Source of the DNA: Chitinimonas sp. BJYL2
Lineage (GTDB): Bacteria > Pseudomonadota > Gammaproteobacteria > Burkholderiales > Chitinimonadaceae
NCBI RefSeq assembly: GCF_027257935.1
Contig: NZ_JANZKW010000004.1
Location: 342,272 to 406,271, forward strand
Length of the DNA: 64,000 nucleotides
Direction of reading: 5' to 3'
A model generated the notes under the pieces. The model did not search any database, was not told the origin of the DNA, and was given only the letters and a program-made list of their open reading frames with translations. Positions 10,201-18,029 of this stretch are shown here, piece after piece; the stretch's first letter is position 1; each line of letters starts with the position of its first letter. The position numbers were made by a program, and so were the translations under genes.

Positions 10201-10533
10201 ATGCCCTATGGCTTCAAGCGCCTGGGCCTGGGCAAACTGATCGGCACACGCACCTGGGGTGGCCTGATCGGCATCTCGGCGAACCCCGACTTGATCGACG
10301 GCGGCAATCTCACCGTGCCGTTCTTCCGCTTCTATACGCCCGAAGGTGAATGGCGGATCGAGAACGAAGGGGTTGCACCCGATATCGAGGTGGATCTGGA
10401 CCCGGTGGGCGTGAACGCCGGCAAGGATAGCCAGCTCGATGCCGCTATCGACCACCTGATGCAGCAACTCCCCACGGCCAAGCCGGTCATCCGCAAGGAA
10501 GCCCCGCCCTACCCGACGCAAGTGGGCAAGTAA
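7216..10533 (+). CDS. Tricorn-type S41 serine protease, secreted
   Basis: 1105 residues with a signal peptide (about 1-23, SALAHG). An N-terminal beta-propeller holds repeated PD40/WD40-like motifs (FSPDGRWIAFSA, WSTDGKRVLFAS, WSPDGQRILFHD, FSPDGQWLAYTV). A low-complexity Lys/Asp/Ala linker spans about residues 546-588. Then come the tricorn core, a PDZ domain (about 795-880) and the S41 catalytic domain. The nucleophile is probably Ser991 in DAGSGGDFMP, followed by LIGTRTWGGLIG. Tricorn cuts oligopeptides into short pieces; with the signal peptide this copy should act in the periplasm or on exported peptides. The preceding frame is open further upstream, but AAGGA before 7216 and the signal peptide fix the start. 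Confidence 0.93.
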   Translation: MNPYRLGLSTLSLALVSALAHGAPATDSATKLVRQPTVSADQLAFVYAGDIWIAQRDGSNPRRLTAHPASEFQPRFSPDGRWIAFSASYDNNTDVYVMPASGGQPQRLTWHPGADTVSGWSTDGKRVLFASAREVANGRSEHLYEVPYTGGPETKLMAALATEGVWSADGKRLAYRPFRKAHNAGAGWRQSRGGTTPPIWIIDPATQKLEKLPHVNASDFNPLWAGDEVVFISDRNDGAANLYAWHSGTKALRQLTRETVWDVRHASVQGRTVVYEVGGEFKQIDLDTGSISALPISLAAQAPQARPQWKDASKAITQAQLSPTGKRVLMTARGDVFSVPVKDGSVRNLSKTDGVREANALWRHDGQKVAYLSDEGRVHSVMVRGADGLDTPVRHALPAPGYYELLSWSPDGQRILFHDNQLRLFALKLDTGAISEIDQRERRGGFAPAFSPDGQWLAYTVEGENHFTRVKLYHFASGRKAELANHLVETDNPVFSSDGLLYFTASTNAGPAQVRLDMSTQERPVRKGIYAAVLAADGISPLAPKTGDEEAPKADKSSDKSTDKASDKPADKGDAKAGDKAKPAKATKVDLDGLADRIVALPVAERNYDSLTAAADGALFYLARKQPGSSIEPDNNARGANADLYRYNREERSEKLLKSGVSDLSASLDGKKLLISAGEGKFEVADAGEKLDGKPVDVSGLRMLVDPRREWAQIFDETWRMQRDFFYDPKLHGLDWQAVRARYAALLPHVPRREDLNELLADMIGELQVAHNNVRGGDVHTERPASVGLLGADFALKNGRYVVSKIYRGDRWNPFLPAPLAAAGVGIAEGDTLLAVNGRTLDGGTNLFAALEDTVGKQVTLSYSRDGKTTKTATVVPVASEAALRQWDWVERNREYVDRKSGGKLAYVYMPDTADAGYTFFNRLFFAQRDRAGLIVDDRRNGGGQAANYVLELLSRPYLAGWKDRSGLTFHTPAAGIWGPKAMLIDQDAGSGGDFMPYGFKRLGLGKLIGTRTWGGLIGISANPDLIDGGNLTVPFFRFYTPEGEWRIENEGVAPDIEVDLDPVGVNAGKDSQLDAAIDHLMQQLPTAKPVIRKEAPPYPTQVGK

Positions 10534-10551
10534 GCCGCCGTACGCAGCAAA

Positions 10552-10582
10552 ACAAACAGGGCGCCAATGGCGCCCTGTTTGT
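10552..10582. terminator. Bidirectional rho-independent terminator
   Basis: 14-bp perfect stem (10552-10565 with 10569-10582, core CAGGGCGCC/GGCGCCCTG) with an AAT loop, 18 bp after the tricorn stop and 19 bp before the stop of the convergent ArsR gene. A-rich sequence on the left and a short T-rich one on the right allow use in both directions. Confidence 0.85.
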
Positions 10583-10601
10583 CTTTACACGCCGGTGCGG
10601 A

Positions 10602-10952
10602 CTAGAACCCCGCCGCCTGCCGCTCAAACCGGCTGGCAATGCTGCTGCAGACTAGATCACACAGCTGGTAAATGGCCGGATCGGCAATCCGGTAGTACAC
10701 ACTCGTCCCTCGCCCCTCGCGCAGTACCAGCCCGTTCTTGGCCAGCGTGCTCAGGTGACGCGATACATTCGCATTGGTCATCCCGCATAGCTGCGCCAGC
10801 TCGCCCACATTGCGCTCACCCGCGCGTAGCAGATTGAGGATGCGCAGGCGGTTGGGCTCCGCCAACGCCTGGAAATACTGCGCCACCTGCTCCAGCGCCT
10901 GATCCGACAAACCTTCCATAACGCCACATACGTCCTGCATTGCGATGTTCAT
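10602..10952 (-). CDS. ArsR family regulator of the downstream RND/thioredoxin/rhodanese operon
   Basis: 116-residue winged-helix repressor: HTH about 48-70 (NVGELAQLCGMTNANVSRHL) and wing about 76-90 (LREGRGTSVYYRI). Cysteines are C9, C56, C98 and C102. The classical ArsR metal motif ELCVCDL is absent, and the C98-x3-C102 pair plus C56 suggest thiol or soft-metal sensing rather than a known metal site. It diverges from an efflux operon that also carries thioredoxin and rhodanese genes, so reactive sulfur or an electrophile is a reasonable signal. This is inference. ATG at 10950-10952; a second in-frame ATG four codons later is possible. Confidence 0.85.
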   Translation of the reverse strand: MNIAMQDVCGVMEGLSDQALEQVAQYFQALAEPNRLRILNLLRAGERNVGELAQLCGMTNANVSRHLSTLAKNGLVLREGRGTSVYYRIADPAIYQLCDLVCSSIASRFERQAAGF

Positions 10953-10997
10953 GATGATGCCCCCGGACTAGCGGTTTGCCCATGACAATTTGCTTTA

Positions 10998-11026
10998 TTG
11001 ACTATTTGCACATTTACGCAAATAAT
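10998..11026 (+). promoter_or_regulatory. Promoter with embedded palindromic operator for the RND/thiol operon
   Basis: A -35 TTGACT (10998-11003) and -10 AATAAT (11021-11026) are separated by exactly 17 bp. The spacer holds an inverted repeat, arms TATTTGC (11003-11009) and GCAAATA (11018-11024), 8 bp apart. A repressor bound there would directly block RNA polymerase; the divergent ArsR protein is the obvious candidate. Confidence 0.7.
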
Positions 11027-11080
11027 AAAATGAAATGTCGCCGATGTCATGCGCGACGACCAATGCCACGGAGTCTGACC

Positions 11081-12115
11081 ATGCTGCCTCTCTCTATCCG
11101 AACCGCGTTCCTGCTTGCCACCGTGCTGGGTACCCATACGACGCTGGCCGCCAATCTGGCCACCGCCAGCGTACGCAGCGACCAGACTGCACCGCTGCGC
11201 GCAGCCGAAGGGGTGGTCGAAGCCGTCCGGTTCAGCGTAATTGCCGCGCAGGTGCCCGGTGCCGTCACCCAGCTGATGGTCAAACCCGGTGAAGCGGTAC
11301 GTGCCGGCCAGGTTCTGGCCCAGCTCGATGCCCGCGCGGCAGACCAAGGTGCACAGGCCAGCAGCGCCCAGGCCGAGGCCGCCAAGGCCGGTCTGGACGT
11401 GGCGCGCAAGGAATACGAGCGGCAGCAGCAACTATTCAATAAACAGTTCATCAGCGCGGCCGCGATGGATCGGGCCGAGGCGCAGTTCAAGGCGGCGCGC
11501 GCGCAGGCCAATGCTCAGTTGGCTACGGCCGGTTCGGCGCGCACCCAGGCCGGCTTTTATACCCTCACCTCCCCTTACGCGGGCATCGTGGCCGAGGTAC
11601 CGGTGAATCCAGGCGAGATGGCCATGCCGGGCCGCACCATCGCCACCGTTTACGACCCCGCTGCGCTGCGTGTCACCGCCAGCGTGCCGCAAGCCGCAGT
11701 GGCGGAACTGGCCAGCGGCGCCGCAGTGCGCGTGGAACTACCCTCCTTGCCTGCCCAGCAGCGCTGGCTCACTGCCAGCAAGGTCACCGTGTTGCCCACG
11801 GCCGACCAGAGTACCCAAACCGTGCAGATTCGCCTCGACTTGCCCAAAGACGCGAGCGCCACACCGGGCATGTTTGCCCGCGCGTGGTTGCCACAGCAAG
11901 CAGGCAAGGCATCAGGCCGCTTGTTCGTGCCCACCAGCGCGCTGTTCCGCCGTGGCGAGATGCAGCTGGCTTATGTGGTCTCGGCACAGGGCAAGCCCTT
12001 GCTTCGTCAGGTCAAGGCCGGCATCAGCCAAGGCGTGGAGACTGAAGTGCTGGCTGGCCTGCGCGCCGGTGAAAAGGTCGCGCTCGATCCGGTTGCTGCG
12101 GCCAAGGTGCAATAA
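11081..12115 (+). CDS. RND efflux periplasmic adaptor subunit (HlyD/AcrA family)
   Basis: 344 residues with a signal peptide (about 1-25, TTLAAN). Lipoyl-like half-motifs flank a helical hairpin: VPGAVTQLMVKPGEAVRAGQVLAQLD (about 58-83) and YTLTSPYAGIVAEVPVNPGEM (about 163-183). The coiled hairpin of about 90-155 is rich in Ala/Gln. Beta-barrel and membrane-proximal domains follow. It bridges the pump encoded next to an outer-membrane channel; no channel gene is present in this operon, so it must borrow one. Start chosen for GGAG 8 nt upstream; the frame is open further 5' through the promoter region. Confidence 0.88.
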   Translation: MLPLSIRTAFLLATVLGTHTTLAANLATASVRSDQTAPLRAAEGVVEAVRFSVIAAQVPGAVTQLMVKPGEAVRAGQVLAQLDARAADQGAQASSAQAEAAKAGLDVARKEYERQQQLFNKQFISAAAMDRAEAQFKAARAQANAQLATAGSARTQAGFYTLTSPYAGIVAEVPVNPGEMAMPGRTIATVYDPAALRVTASVPQAAVAELASGAAVRVELPSLPAQQRWLTASKVTVLPTADQSTQTVQIRLDLPKDASATPGMFARAWLPQQAGKASGRLFVPTSALFRRGEMQLAYVVSAQGKPLLRQVKAGISQGVETEVLAGLRAGEKVALDPVAAAKVQ

Positions 12116-12124
12116 GGAGCCATC

Positions 12125-15100
12125 ATGAGCGACAAGATGGGTATCTCCGGCCGTATCGCCGCCTTCTTCCAGACCGCACAGATCACCCCGCTGCTGGCGC
12201 TGGTGGCCTTTCTGCTCGGCGTGTTCGCTGTGCTGGTCACCCCGCGCGAGGAAGAACCACAAATCAATGTGACCATGGCCAATGTGCTGGTGCCCTTCCC
12301 CGGCGCCAGCGCAGCCGATGTGGAAAGCATGGTTGCCACCCCGGCCGAGCAGGTGCTGAGCCAGATTGCCGATGTGGAACACGTGATGTCGGTCGCCCGC
12401 CCCGGCGTGGCCGTGCTGACCGTACAGTTCAAGGTGGGCGTACCGCGTACCGAAGCGCTGGTTCGCTTGCACGATACGCTGGCCGCCAACCGCGACTGGC
12501 TGCCGGCCGGTCTGGGCGTGGGCGAGCCCATCGTCAAACCCAAGGGCATCGACGACGTACCGATCGTCTCGCTGACGCTATGGAGCAAGCAGGCTGAAAC
12601 CGGCGCATTTGATCTGGAACGCGTGGCGCATAGCCTCGAAGCCGATATCAAGCGCGTGCGCGGCACGCGCGAAGTCACCACACTCGGCGGGCCGGGCCGT
12701 GCCATCAATGTGGAGATCGATCCGGCGCGTCTGGCTGCCAGCGGCCTCACCGTGCTCGAACTACGCCAGGTGCTGCAATCAGCCAATCTGGGCTTGCCGG
12801 TGGGCGAGCTGGTGGCCGGTAACCGCAGCGTGGCGATCGAAGCCGGCCCTTATCTCAAAGATGCCAAGGAAGTCGGCGAACTCGTCGTGGGTGCGCGCAA
12901 TGGCCGCCCTGTGTACCTGGCCGATGTAGCCAGCGTGCGTGATGGCGCGATGCCCGTATCGCGTGCCGTCTGGCACGGTGTGGCCGGCAAGGACGGCGGC
13001 ATGTACCCGGCCGTGACGCTCCAGATCACAAAGCAACCTGGCCAGAATGCAGTGGAGGTGGCCGATGCCGTGATGGCGCGCGTGAGCGAATTGCGCAACA
13101 CGGTGATCCCGGCGGAGGTCGAAGTCAGCACCACCCGCAACTACGGCGAAACCGCCAACGACAAAGCGCAAAAGCTGATCCAGAAGCTGCTGTTCGCCAC
13201 CGCATCGGTGGTTGCTCTGGTGTTCTTTGCCCTGGGCCGCCGCGAGGCTGCGATTGTGGGTCTGGCCGTGATCCTGACCCTCACGGTGACACTGTTTGCA
13301 TCCTGGGCCTGGGGGTTCACGCTGAACCGCGTCTCGCTGTTCGCGCTGATCTTCTCGATCGGTATTCTGGTGGACGACGCCATCGTGGTGGTCGAGAACA
13401 TCCACCGCCACCAGCAGCTCTACCCCAACAAGACACTGATCGAGATCATTCCCGGTGCGGTTGATGAAGTCGGCGGCCCGACCATCCTGGCCACGCTCAC
13501 CGTGATTGCCGCGCTGCTACCCATGGCCTTTGTCAGCGGCCTGATGGGCCCGTACATGAGCCCGATTCCGATAAATGCCAGCATGGGCATGCTGCTGTCG
13601 CTCGCGATTGCCTTCGTAGTGACGCCTTGGCTAGCAAGGCTTTGGATGCGCTCGGGGCATCATGACGGTCATGACGAATCAGGCATCAATGCCAAGCTCA
13701 ACCGCCTCTCGCAGCGCGTGTTCTCGCCCTTCATCTACGCCGACAAGGCCGCAGCCAACCGCAAGAAGCTGGGTCTGGGGGTGCTGGCGCTGATCGGCCT
13801 CTCGCTGGTATTGCCGGCTGTGGGGCTCGTGCAGCTGAAGATGCTGCCCTTCGACAACAAATCCGAATTCCAGGTGATGGTGGACATGCCCGCCGGCACG
13901 CCGCTGGAAGAAACCAACGCGGTGCTGCGTGAACTGGGCGACCACCTCGCCACCGTACCCGAAGTGCTGCACTTCCAGACCTATGCGGGTACGGCCAGCC
14001 CCATCAACTTCAACGGTCTGGTGCGCCAGTACTATCTGCGCGCCGGTGGCGACGTGGGCGATATCCAGGTCAATCTGGTCGATAAACACCATCGTGATGA
14101 GCAGAGCCACGCCATTGCCAGCCGTGTGCGCCCGGCGCTGCAGGAAATCGGCCGCAAATACGGCGCCAATGTGAAGGTGGTGGAAGTGCCGCCCGGCCCG
14201 CCCGTGCTTGCCCCCATCGTGGCCGAGATTTACGGCCCCGATGAAGCCGGACGCCGCAGCGTGGCCAAGTCGGTCCGCGCCGTGTTCAAGAAAACGCCCG
14301 GCGTCGTGGATGTGGACGACAGCAGCATTGCCGCCGCGCCGCGCTCGGTACTGCTGGTGGATAGACGCAAAGCCGCGCTATTGGGCGTATCGCAACAAGC
14401 CATCGTCGCCACCCTGCGTGCGGGCCTGAGCGGCGATGCGGCCAGCTATCTGCACGACGGCAGCAAATACCCGGCCGCCACCGTGCTGCGCCTGCCCGAA
14501 TCGGCACAAGGCAACCTCGATACCCTGCTGCAACTGGGGGTGAAATCGGCCAGCGGCAAAGTGGTGCCGGTGCGTGAACTGGTGAGCGTGAGCGACACCC
14601 TGCGTGAGCAGCCGCGCTATCACAAGGATGGTTTGCCCGTGGTGTTCGTGGTCGGCGACATGGCCGGCAGGGTCGATAGCCCGCTCTACGGCATGTTCGG
14701 CATGCGCGGCGACATTGCCCGCATCACCCCGCCCGGTGGTGGCCAGATCGGAGAGTTCTTCATCCGTCAGCCTACCGATCCCTACCGTGGCTACAGCCTC
14801 AAGTGGGACGGCGAATGGCAGGTCACCTATGAAACCTTCCGCGACATGGGCGCCGCCTACGGCGTGGGTCTGATCCTGATCTACCTGCTGGTGGTGGCGC
14901 AGTTCGGCTCCTACCTGGTGCCGCTGATCATCATGGCGCCGATTCCGCTGACGATCGTCGGCGTGATGCCGGGCCATGCCCTGCTGGGCGCGCAATACAC
15001 GGCCACCAGCATGATCGGCATGATCGCGCTGGCGGGCATCATCGTGCGCAATTCCATCCTGCTGGTGGATTTCATCCAGCTGCAGGTCAAACAGGGCATG

Positions 15101-15337
15101 GACCTGCGCGACGCTGTCGTCAGCGCGGCAGCCACACGGGCCCAGCCGATTGCGCTGACCGGCCTTGCCGCCATGCTCGGTGCGTTCTTCATCCTCGACG
15201 ACCCGATCTTCAACGGCCTCGCGATTTCGCTGATCTTCGGGATCTTCGTCTCGACCCTGCTGACTCTGGTCGTGATTCCACTGCTGTACTACGTATCGTT
15301 CCGGCACCGCGTTGCGGCACCGGCCAACCCTGCTTGA
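12125..15337 (+). CDS. RND efflux pump, AcrB/CusA superfamily inner-membrane transporter
   Basis: 1070-residue pump with the RND layout: TM1, a large periplasmic loop, TM2-6, a second loop, TM8-12. TM4 carries the proton-relay pair in GILVDDAIVVVENIHR. The segment NREYVDR-like HAE features are weak, and the closest family from memory is the 'efflux RND transporter permease' group near CzcA/MexF-type ArsR-linked clusters rather than classical multidrug AcrB. It starts 9 nt after the adaptor stop behind AAGGAG. Substrate is unknown. The company of DUF2892, thioredoxin and rhodanese genes points to sulfur or thiol stress. Confidence 0.9.
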   Translation: MSDKMGISGRIAAFFQTAQITPLLALVAFLLGVFAVLVTPREEEPQINVTMANVLVPFPGASAADVESMVATPAEQVLSQIADVEHVMSVARPGVAVLTVQFKVGVPRTEALVRLHDTLAANRDWLPAGLGVGEPIVKPKGIDDVPIVSLTLWSKQAETGAFDLERVAHSLEADIKRVRGTREVTTLGGPGRAINVEIDPARLAASGLTVLELRQVLQSANLGLPVGELVAGNRSVAIEAGPYLKDAKEVGELVVGARNGRPVYLADVASVRDGAMPVSRAVWHGVAGKDGGMYPAVTLQITKQPGQNAVEVADAVMARVSELRNTVIPAEVEVSTTRNYGETANDKAQKLIQKLLFATASVVALVFFALGRREAAIVGLAVILTLTVTLFASWAWGFTLNRVSLFALIFSIGILVDDAIVVVENIHRHQQLYPNKTLIEIIPGAVDEVGGPTILATLTVIAALLPMAFVSGLMGPYMSPIPINASMGMLLSLAIAFVVTPWLARLWMRSGHHDGHDESGINAKLNRLSQRVFSPFIYADKAAANRKKLGLGVLALIGLSLVLPAVGLVQLKMLPFDNKSEFQVMVDMPAGTPLEETNAVLRELGDHLATVPEVLHFQTYAGTASPINFNGLVRQYYLRAGGDVGDIQVNLVDKHHRDEQSHAIASRVRPALQEIGRKYGANVKVVEVPPGPPVLAPIVAEIYGPDEAGRRSVAKSVRAVFKKTPGVVDVDDSSIAAAPRSVLLVDRRKAALLGVSQQAIVATLRAGLSGDAASYLHDGSKYPAATVLRLPESAQGNLDTLLQLGVKSASGKVVPVRELVSVSDTLREQPRYHKDGLPVVFVVGDMAGRVDSPLYGMFGMRGDIARITPPGGGQIGEFFIRQPTDPYRGYSLKWDGEWQVTYETFRDMGAAYGVGLILIYLLVVAQFGSYLVPLIIMAPIPLTIVGVMPGHALLGAQYTATSMIGMIALAGIIVRNSILLVDFIQLQVKQGMDLRDAVVSAAATRAQPIALTGLAAMLGAFFILDDPIFNGLAISLIFGIFVSTLLTLVVIPLLYYVSFRHRVAAPANPA

Positions 15338-15351
15338 ACAAGGAGAACACC

Positions 15352-15561
15352 ATGACTTCCTGGCAAATCGTCCGCATTGTCGCCGGCACCTTCATCCTGC
15401 TGAGCCTCGGGCTAGGCATTCCCAGTAGCCCGATCTTCGTTTCGCAATGGTGGCTGGCCTTTACCGCCTTTGTGGGCATCAACCTGCTGCAAAGCGGGCT
15501 GACCCGCTGGTGCCTGATGGAAAGCATCTTGCGCAAGCTCGGCATACGCGCGGGCGATTAA
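15352..15561 (+). CDS. DUF2892 (YgaP transmembrane-domain-like) small membrane protein
   Basis: 69 residues with two hydrophobic helices (about 4-27 and 32-50), matching the C-terminal membrane hairpin of Escherichia coli YgaP. In YgaP this hairpin is fused to a rhodanese domain; here the rhodanese is a separate gene two positions downstream. AAGGAGA lies 7 nt before the ATG, and the gene begins 14 nt after the pump stop. The hairpin contains Cys in LTRWCLMES. Likely role: membrane partner for sulfane-sulfur handling. Confidence 0.8.
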   Translation: MTSWQIVRIVAGTFILLSLGLGIPSSPIFVSQWWLAFTAFVGINLLQSGLTRWCLMESILRKLGIRAGD

Positions 15562-15587
15562 ACTGCGGGTTTTACGGAGCGTTTCCC

Positions 15588-16013
15588 ATGCATATCGCCT
15601 GCCCCTACTGCGGCGCGGTCAACCGCGTACCGACCGAGCGCCTCAACGATGCCCCCAACTGCGGCAAGTGCCATCAGGCCTTGCTGCCACTGGAGCCCGT
15701 CTCGCTCAGCGACGCACAGCTGGCGCCCTATCTGGCCAATACCGAGCTACCGGTACTGATCGACTTCTGGGCGACTTGGTGCGGGCCATGCCAGATGATG
15801 GCGCCGCAGTTCGAAGCCGCCGCCGCGCAGGCACCGGATATCCGCTTCATCAAGGTGGATTCCGATCAGGCACGGGTAGCGGCCGCCCACTTTGCCATCC
15901 GCAGCATTCCCACGCTGATCCTCTGGCACGAGGGCCGCGAAATCGCGCGCCATAGCGGCGTGATGCAGGCATCGCAGCTGCTGGCCTGGGCGCGCGGGCA
16001 AATCAAGTATTGA
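15588..16013 (+). CDS. trxC: Thioredoxin 2 with N-terminal zinc-ribbon
   Basis: 141 residues. The N-terminus has two CxxC knuckles (CPYC at 5-8 and CGKC at about 25-28) typical of TrxC zinc binding, followed by a thioredoxin fold with active site WCGPC (in FWATWCGPCQMM) and the cis-proline loop SIPTL. It reduces disulfides and can take sulfane sulfur or persulfide from proteins. Placed in the RND/rhodanese operon rather than alone, it probably supplies reducing power for that pathway. ACGGAG precedes the ATG by about 9 nt. Confidence 0.93.
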   Translation: MHIACPYCGAVNRVPTERLNDAPNCGKCHQALLPLEPVSLSDAQLAPYLANTELPVLIDFWATWCGPCQMMAPQFEAAAAQAPDIRFIKVDSDQARVAAAHFAIRSIPTLILWHEGREIARHSGVMQASQLLAWARGQIKY

Positions 16014-16024
16014 AACGACAAGAC

Positions 16025-16354
16025 ATGAACTGGCTGAAAAAACTGATGACGACCCTGAACCCGCCGCCACCCGCCATCCCCGATAACGCGATCCTTATCG
16101 ACGTGCGCTCGCCGGGCGAATACGCCAGCGGCCATGTGGAAGGTGCGCTGAACCTGCCGCTCGATACGATCCAGTTCCAGATCGGCACGCAGGTGCCCGA
16201 CAAGACCACACCCCTGGTGCTCTACTGCATGTCGGGCATGCGCTCGGGTTCGGCCGGGGCCATGCTGCAACAACTGGGATACACGCAGATCATCAATGGC
16301 GGCTCGGCCGGTGCCGTGTCCATGCAGACCGGCCGCCACATCGTACGCAGTTAA
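16025..16354 (+). CDS. Single-domain rhodanese-like sulfurtransferase
   Basis: 109 residues. Residues about 25-105 form one rhodanese domain: ILIDVRSPGEYASGHVEGALNLPL and the active-site loop LYCMSGMRSG with the catalytic Cys. The first ~20 residues are basic and amphipathic, with no clear signal peptide. It moves sulfane sulfur between thiols, often taking it from persulfides. The ATG at 16025 lies 11 nt after the thioredoxin stop; an in-frame TTG at 16010 overlaps it. With the DUF2892 gene it makes a split version of YgaP. Last gene of the operon. Confidence 0.88.
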   Translation: MNWLKKLMTTLNPPPPAIPDNAILIDVRSPGEYASGHVEGALNLPLDTIQFQIGTQVPDKTTPLVLYCMSGMRSGSAGAMLQQLGYTQIINGGSAGAVSMQTGRHIVRS

Positions 16355-16360
16355 GCGGGA

Positions 16361-16684
16361 CTAAAAGCGCCACCAGCCCCAGAAACCATAGCGCGGCCGG
16401 GTTTCCCAGGTATTGAGGCGCTCGTCCTTGCGTACATCGTCGATCTGCGTCTGCTGCATGTAATCGAGCACCGGCTCGGGCAGGCCCTGCTTGTTGAGGC
16501 GGATGATGTCACTGGCCGTCAGCCGGTAGGTCGAACGCGTTTCGCGCATCTTGGCGATCAGCGCGTCGGGCGTCACGCCCTCCTTGCTCATGCGCAGCGC
16601 ATCGTCCACCGACACTTGCGGCGGCAAGGTGGCGCAGGCGCCCAGCAAGGCCAGCATGGGGATCAGGGTCAGGTGTCGCTTCAT
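16361..16684 (-). CDS. Small lipoprotein of unknown function
   Basis: 107 residues. A type II signal peptide ends in the lipobox LLGAC (Cys17), so the mature protein is lipid-anchored, with Ala next to Cys suggesting outer-membrane sorting. The body holds a helical segment (VDDALRMSKEGVTPDALIAKMRETRSTYRLTASDIIRLNKQGLP) resembling short helix-rich repeats seen in other proteobacterial lipoproteins. The end is aromatic and basic (RPRYGFWGWWRF). No function can be assigned. It is convergent with the rhodanese gene, 6 bp apart. Confidence 0.75.
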   Translation of the reverse strand: MKRHLTLIPMLALLGACATLPPQVSVDDALRMSKEGVTPDALIAKMRETRSTYRLTASDIIRLNKQGLPEPVLDYMQQTQIDDVRKDERLNTWETRPRYGFWGWWRF

Positions 16685-16800
16685 GATGGTGACTCCGTAT
16701 CGACGATGGGCAAATCCTAGCGCGAATGCCGCCGGCTTTGAACCGGCGGCGGCGCGTATACACCTGAGACCACCATCAAACCCAAACGTGCCCTAACCGA

Positions 16801-17184
16801 TCAGGCGGCGTGGGTGGCAATCACGATCTGCCCGCTCAGTGTCTTGTGCACCGGGCAGCGGTCGGCAATCTCCATCAGCCGCTGGCGCGCAGCATCGTCA
16901 ATCTCGCCCACCAGCTCGATGCGGCGGTTCAGGGTGTACACGCCGCCGGCTTCGGTATGGTCGATATGCACGCGCACATCGTCCAGCGCCAGACCCTTGC
17001 GTTCGGCATACATGCGCAGCGTGATGGCGGTGCAGGCTGCCAGCGCCGCATCAAGCAACTGGTGCGGATCGGGCAAGGTGCCGTCGCCCAGCGGGGTGTC
17101 TGCATCAGCCAGCCAGCGCGCGGCCTCGGCTTCAAGCTGGGTGTGATAGCGGCCGGTGTCGGCCTTGCTGGCGGTAACGGTCAT
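16801..17184 (-). CDS. OsmC family peroxiredoxin-like protein
   Basis: 127-residue OsmC-fold protein. The two redox cysteines are in LAACTAITLRMYAERKG (about residue 50) and DRCPVHKTLSG (about residue 110), as in OsmC/Ohr thiol peroxidases that reduce organic hydroperoxides. The pattern is that of the YhfA/'OsmC family protein' branch more than Ohr proper. It is followed on the minus strand by nothing obvious and preceded by the pirin gene 53 bp away; both are likely oxidative-stress proteins in one transcript. Confidence 0.88.
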   Translation of the reverse strand: MTVTASKADTGRYHTQLEAEAARWLADADTPLGDGTLPDPHQLLDAALAACTAITLRMYAERKGLALDDVRVHIDHTEAGGVYTLNRRIELVGEIDDAARQRLMEIADRCPVHKTLSGQIVIATHAA

Positions 17185-17237
17185 GATGGTTTCCCTTTCG
17201 TGATGCTGCGCAGGCGCAGTGGATCGGCAAAGCGGAC

Positions 17238-17936
17238 TCAGGCGAGGTCAAATACCAGCACTTCGGCACCCTGGCCTGCGCTCAACGTCAGTGCGCTTTC
17301 CTGGCTCAGGATCGCCGCATCCCCGGCATGCAGTACCACATCGTTGATGCTGAGCTGGCCACGCGCAAGGTGCACGTAGAGCTTGCGGCCTGGTGCCAAC
17401 GGCAACGTGGCGGTCTCGGCACCCTCAAACAAGCCGGCGTAAAGGCGCGCATCCTGATGGATCAGTACGGAACCATCCGCTCCATCGGGGCTGGCAATCA
17501 GGCGCAATCGGCCGCGCTTCTCGGCAGCTTCGAAACGCTTTTCCTCATAGCTAGGCGCAATGCCGGTCGCATTGGGCAGCAGCCAGATCTGCAGGAAGTG
17601 CACACCGGCGTCGGATGAGTGGTTGAACTCCGAATGCATGATGCCGCGCCCCGCACTCATACGCTGCACATCGCCGGGGCGGATCACCGAGCCGTTGCCC
17701 ATGCTGTCGCGGTGGGCCAGCGCGCCGTCGAGCACATAGCTGATGATTTCCATATCGCGGTGGCCGTGCGTGCCAAAGCCACCACCAGGTGCCACGCGGT
17801 CTTCGTTGATCACGCGCAGTGCCCCCACGCCCATGCGGGCCGGGTCGTAATAATCGGCAAACGAGAAGCTGTGTTGCGATTTGAGCCAGCCGTGATCGGC
17901 GTGGCCACGCTGATGGCTTGGGCGGATTTCGAGCAT
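17238..17936 (-). CDS. Pirin family bicupin protein
   Basis: 232 residues with two cupin domains. The first carries the iron ligands in FGTHGHRDMEIISYVLDG and HSEFNH; the opening RPSHQRGHADHGWLKSQHSFSFADYYDP is diagnostic of bacterial pirins such as E. coli YhhW, which can act as quercetin 2,3-dioxygenase. The true substrate in most bacteria is unknown. It sits just upstream of the OsmC gene in the same direction. Confidence 0.92.
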   Translation of the reverse strand: MLEIRPSHQRGHADHGWLKSQHSFSFADYYDPARMGVGALRVINEDRVAPGGGFGTHGHRDMEIISYVLDGALAHRDSMGNGSVIRPGDVQRMSAGRGIMHSEFNHSSDAGVHFLQIWLLPNATGIAPSYEEKRFEAAEKRGRLRLIASPDGADGSVLIHQDARLYAGLFEGAETATLPLAPGRKLYVHLARGQLSINDVVLHAGDAAILSQESALTLSAGQGAEVLVFDLA

Positions 17937-18029
17937 GACACTACTCCTGAAAAACTGAATGGACAGGTGTCATGCTATCCGGGCATATGGTCAGCAGATA
18001 GCGGAATGAATTGAGCCGAACGATCGGAT

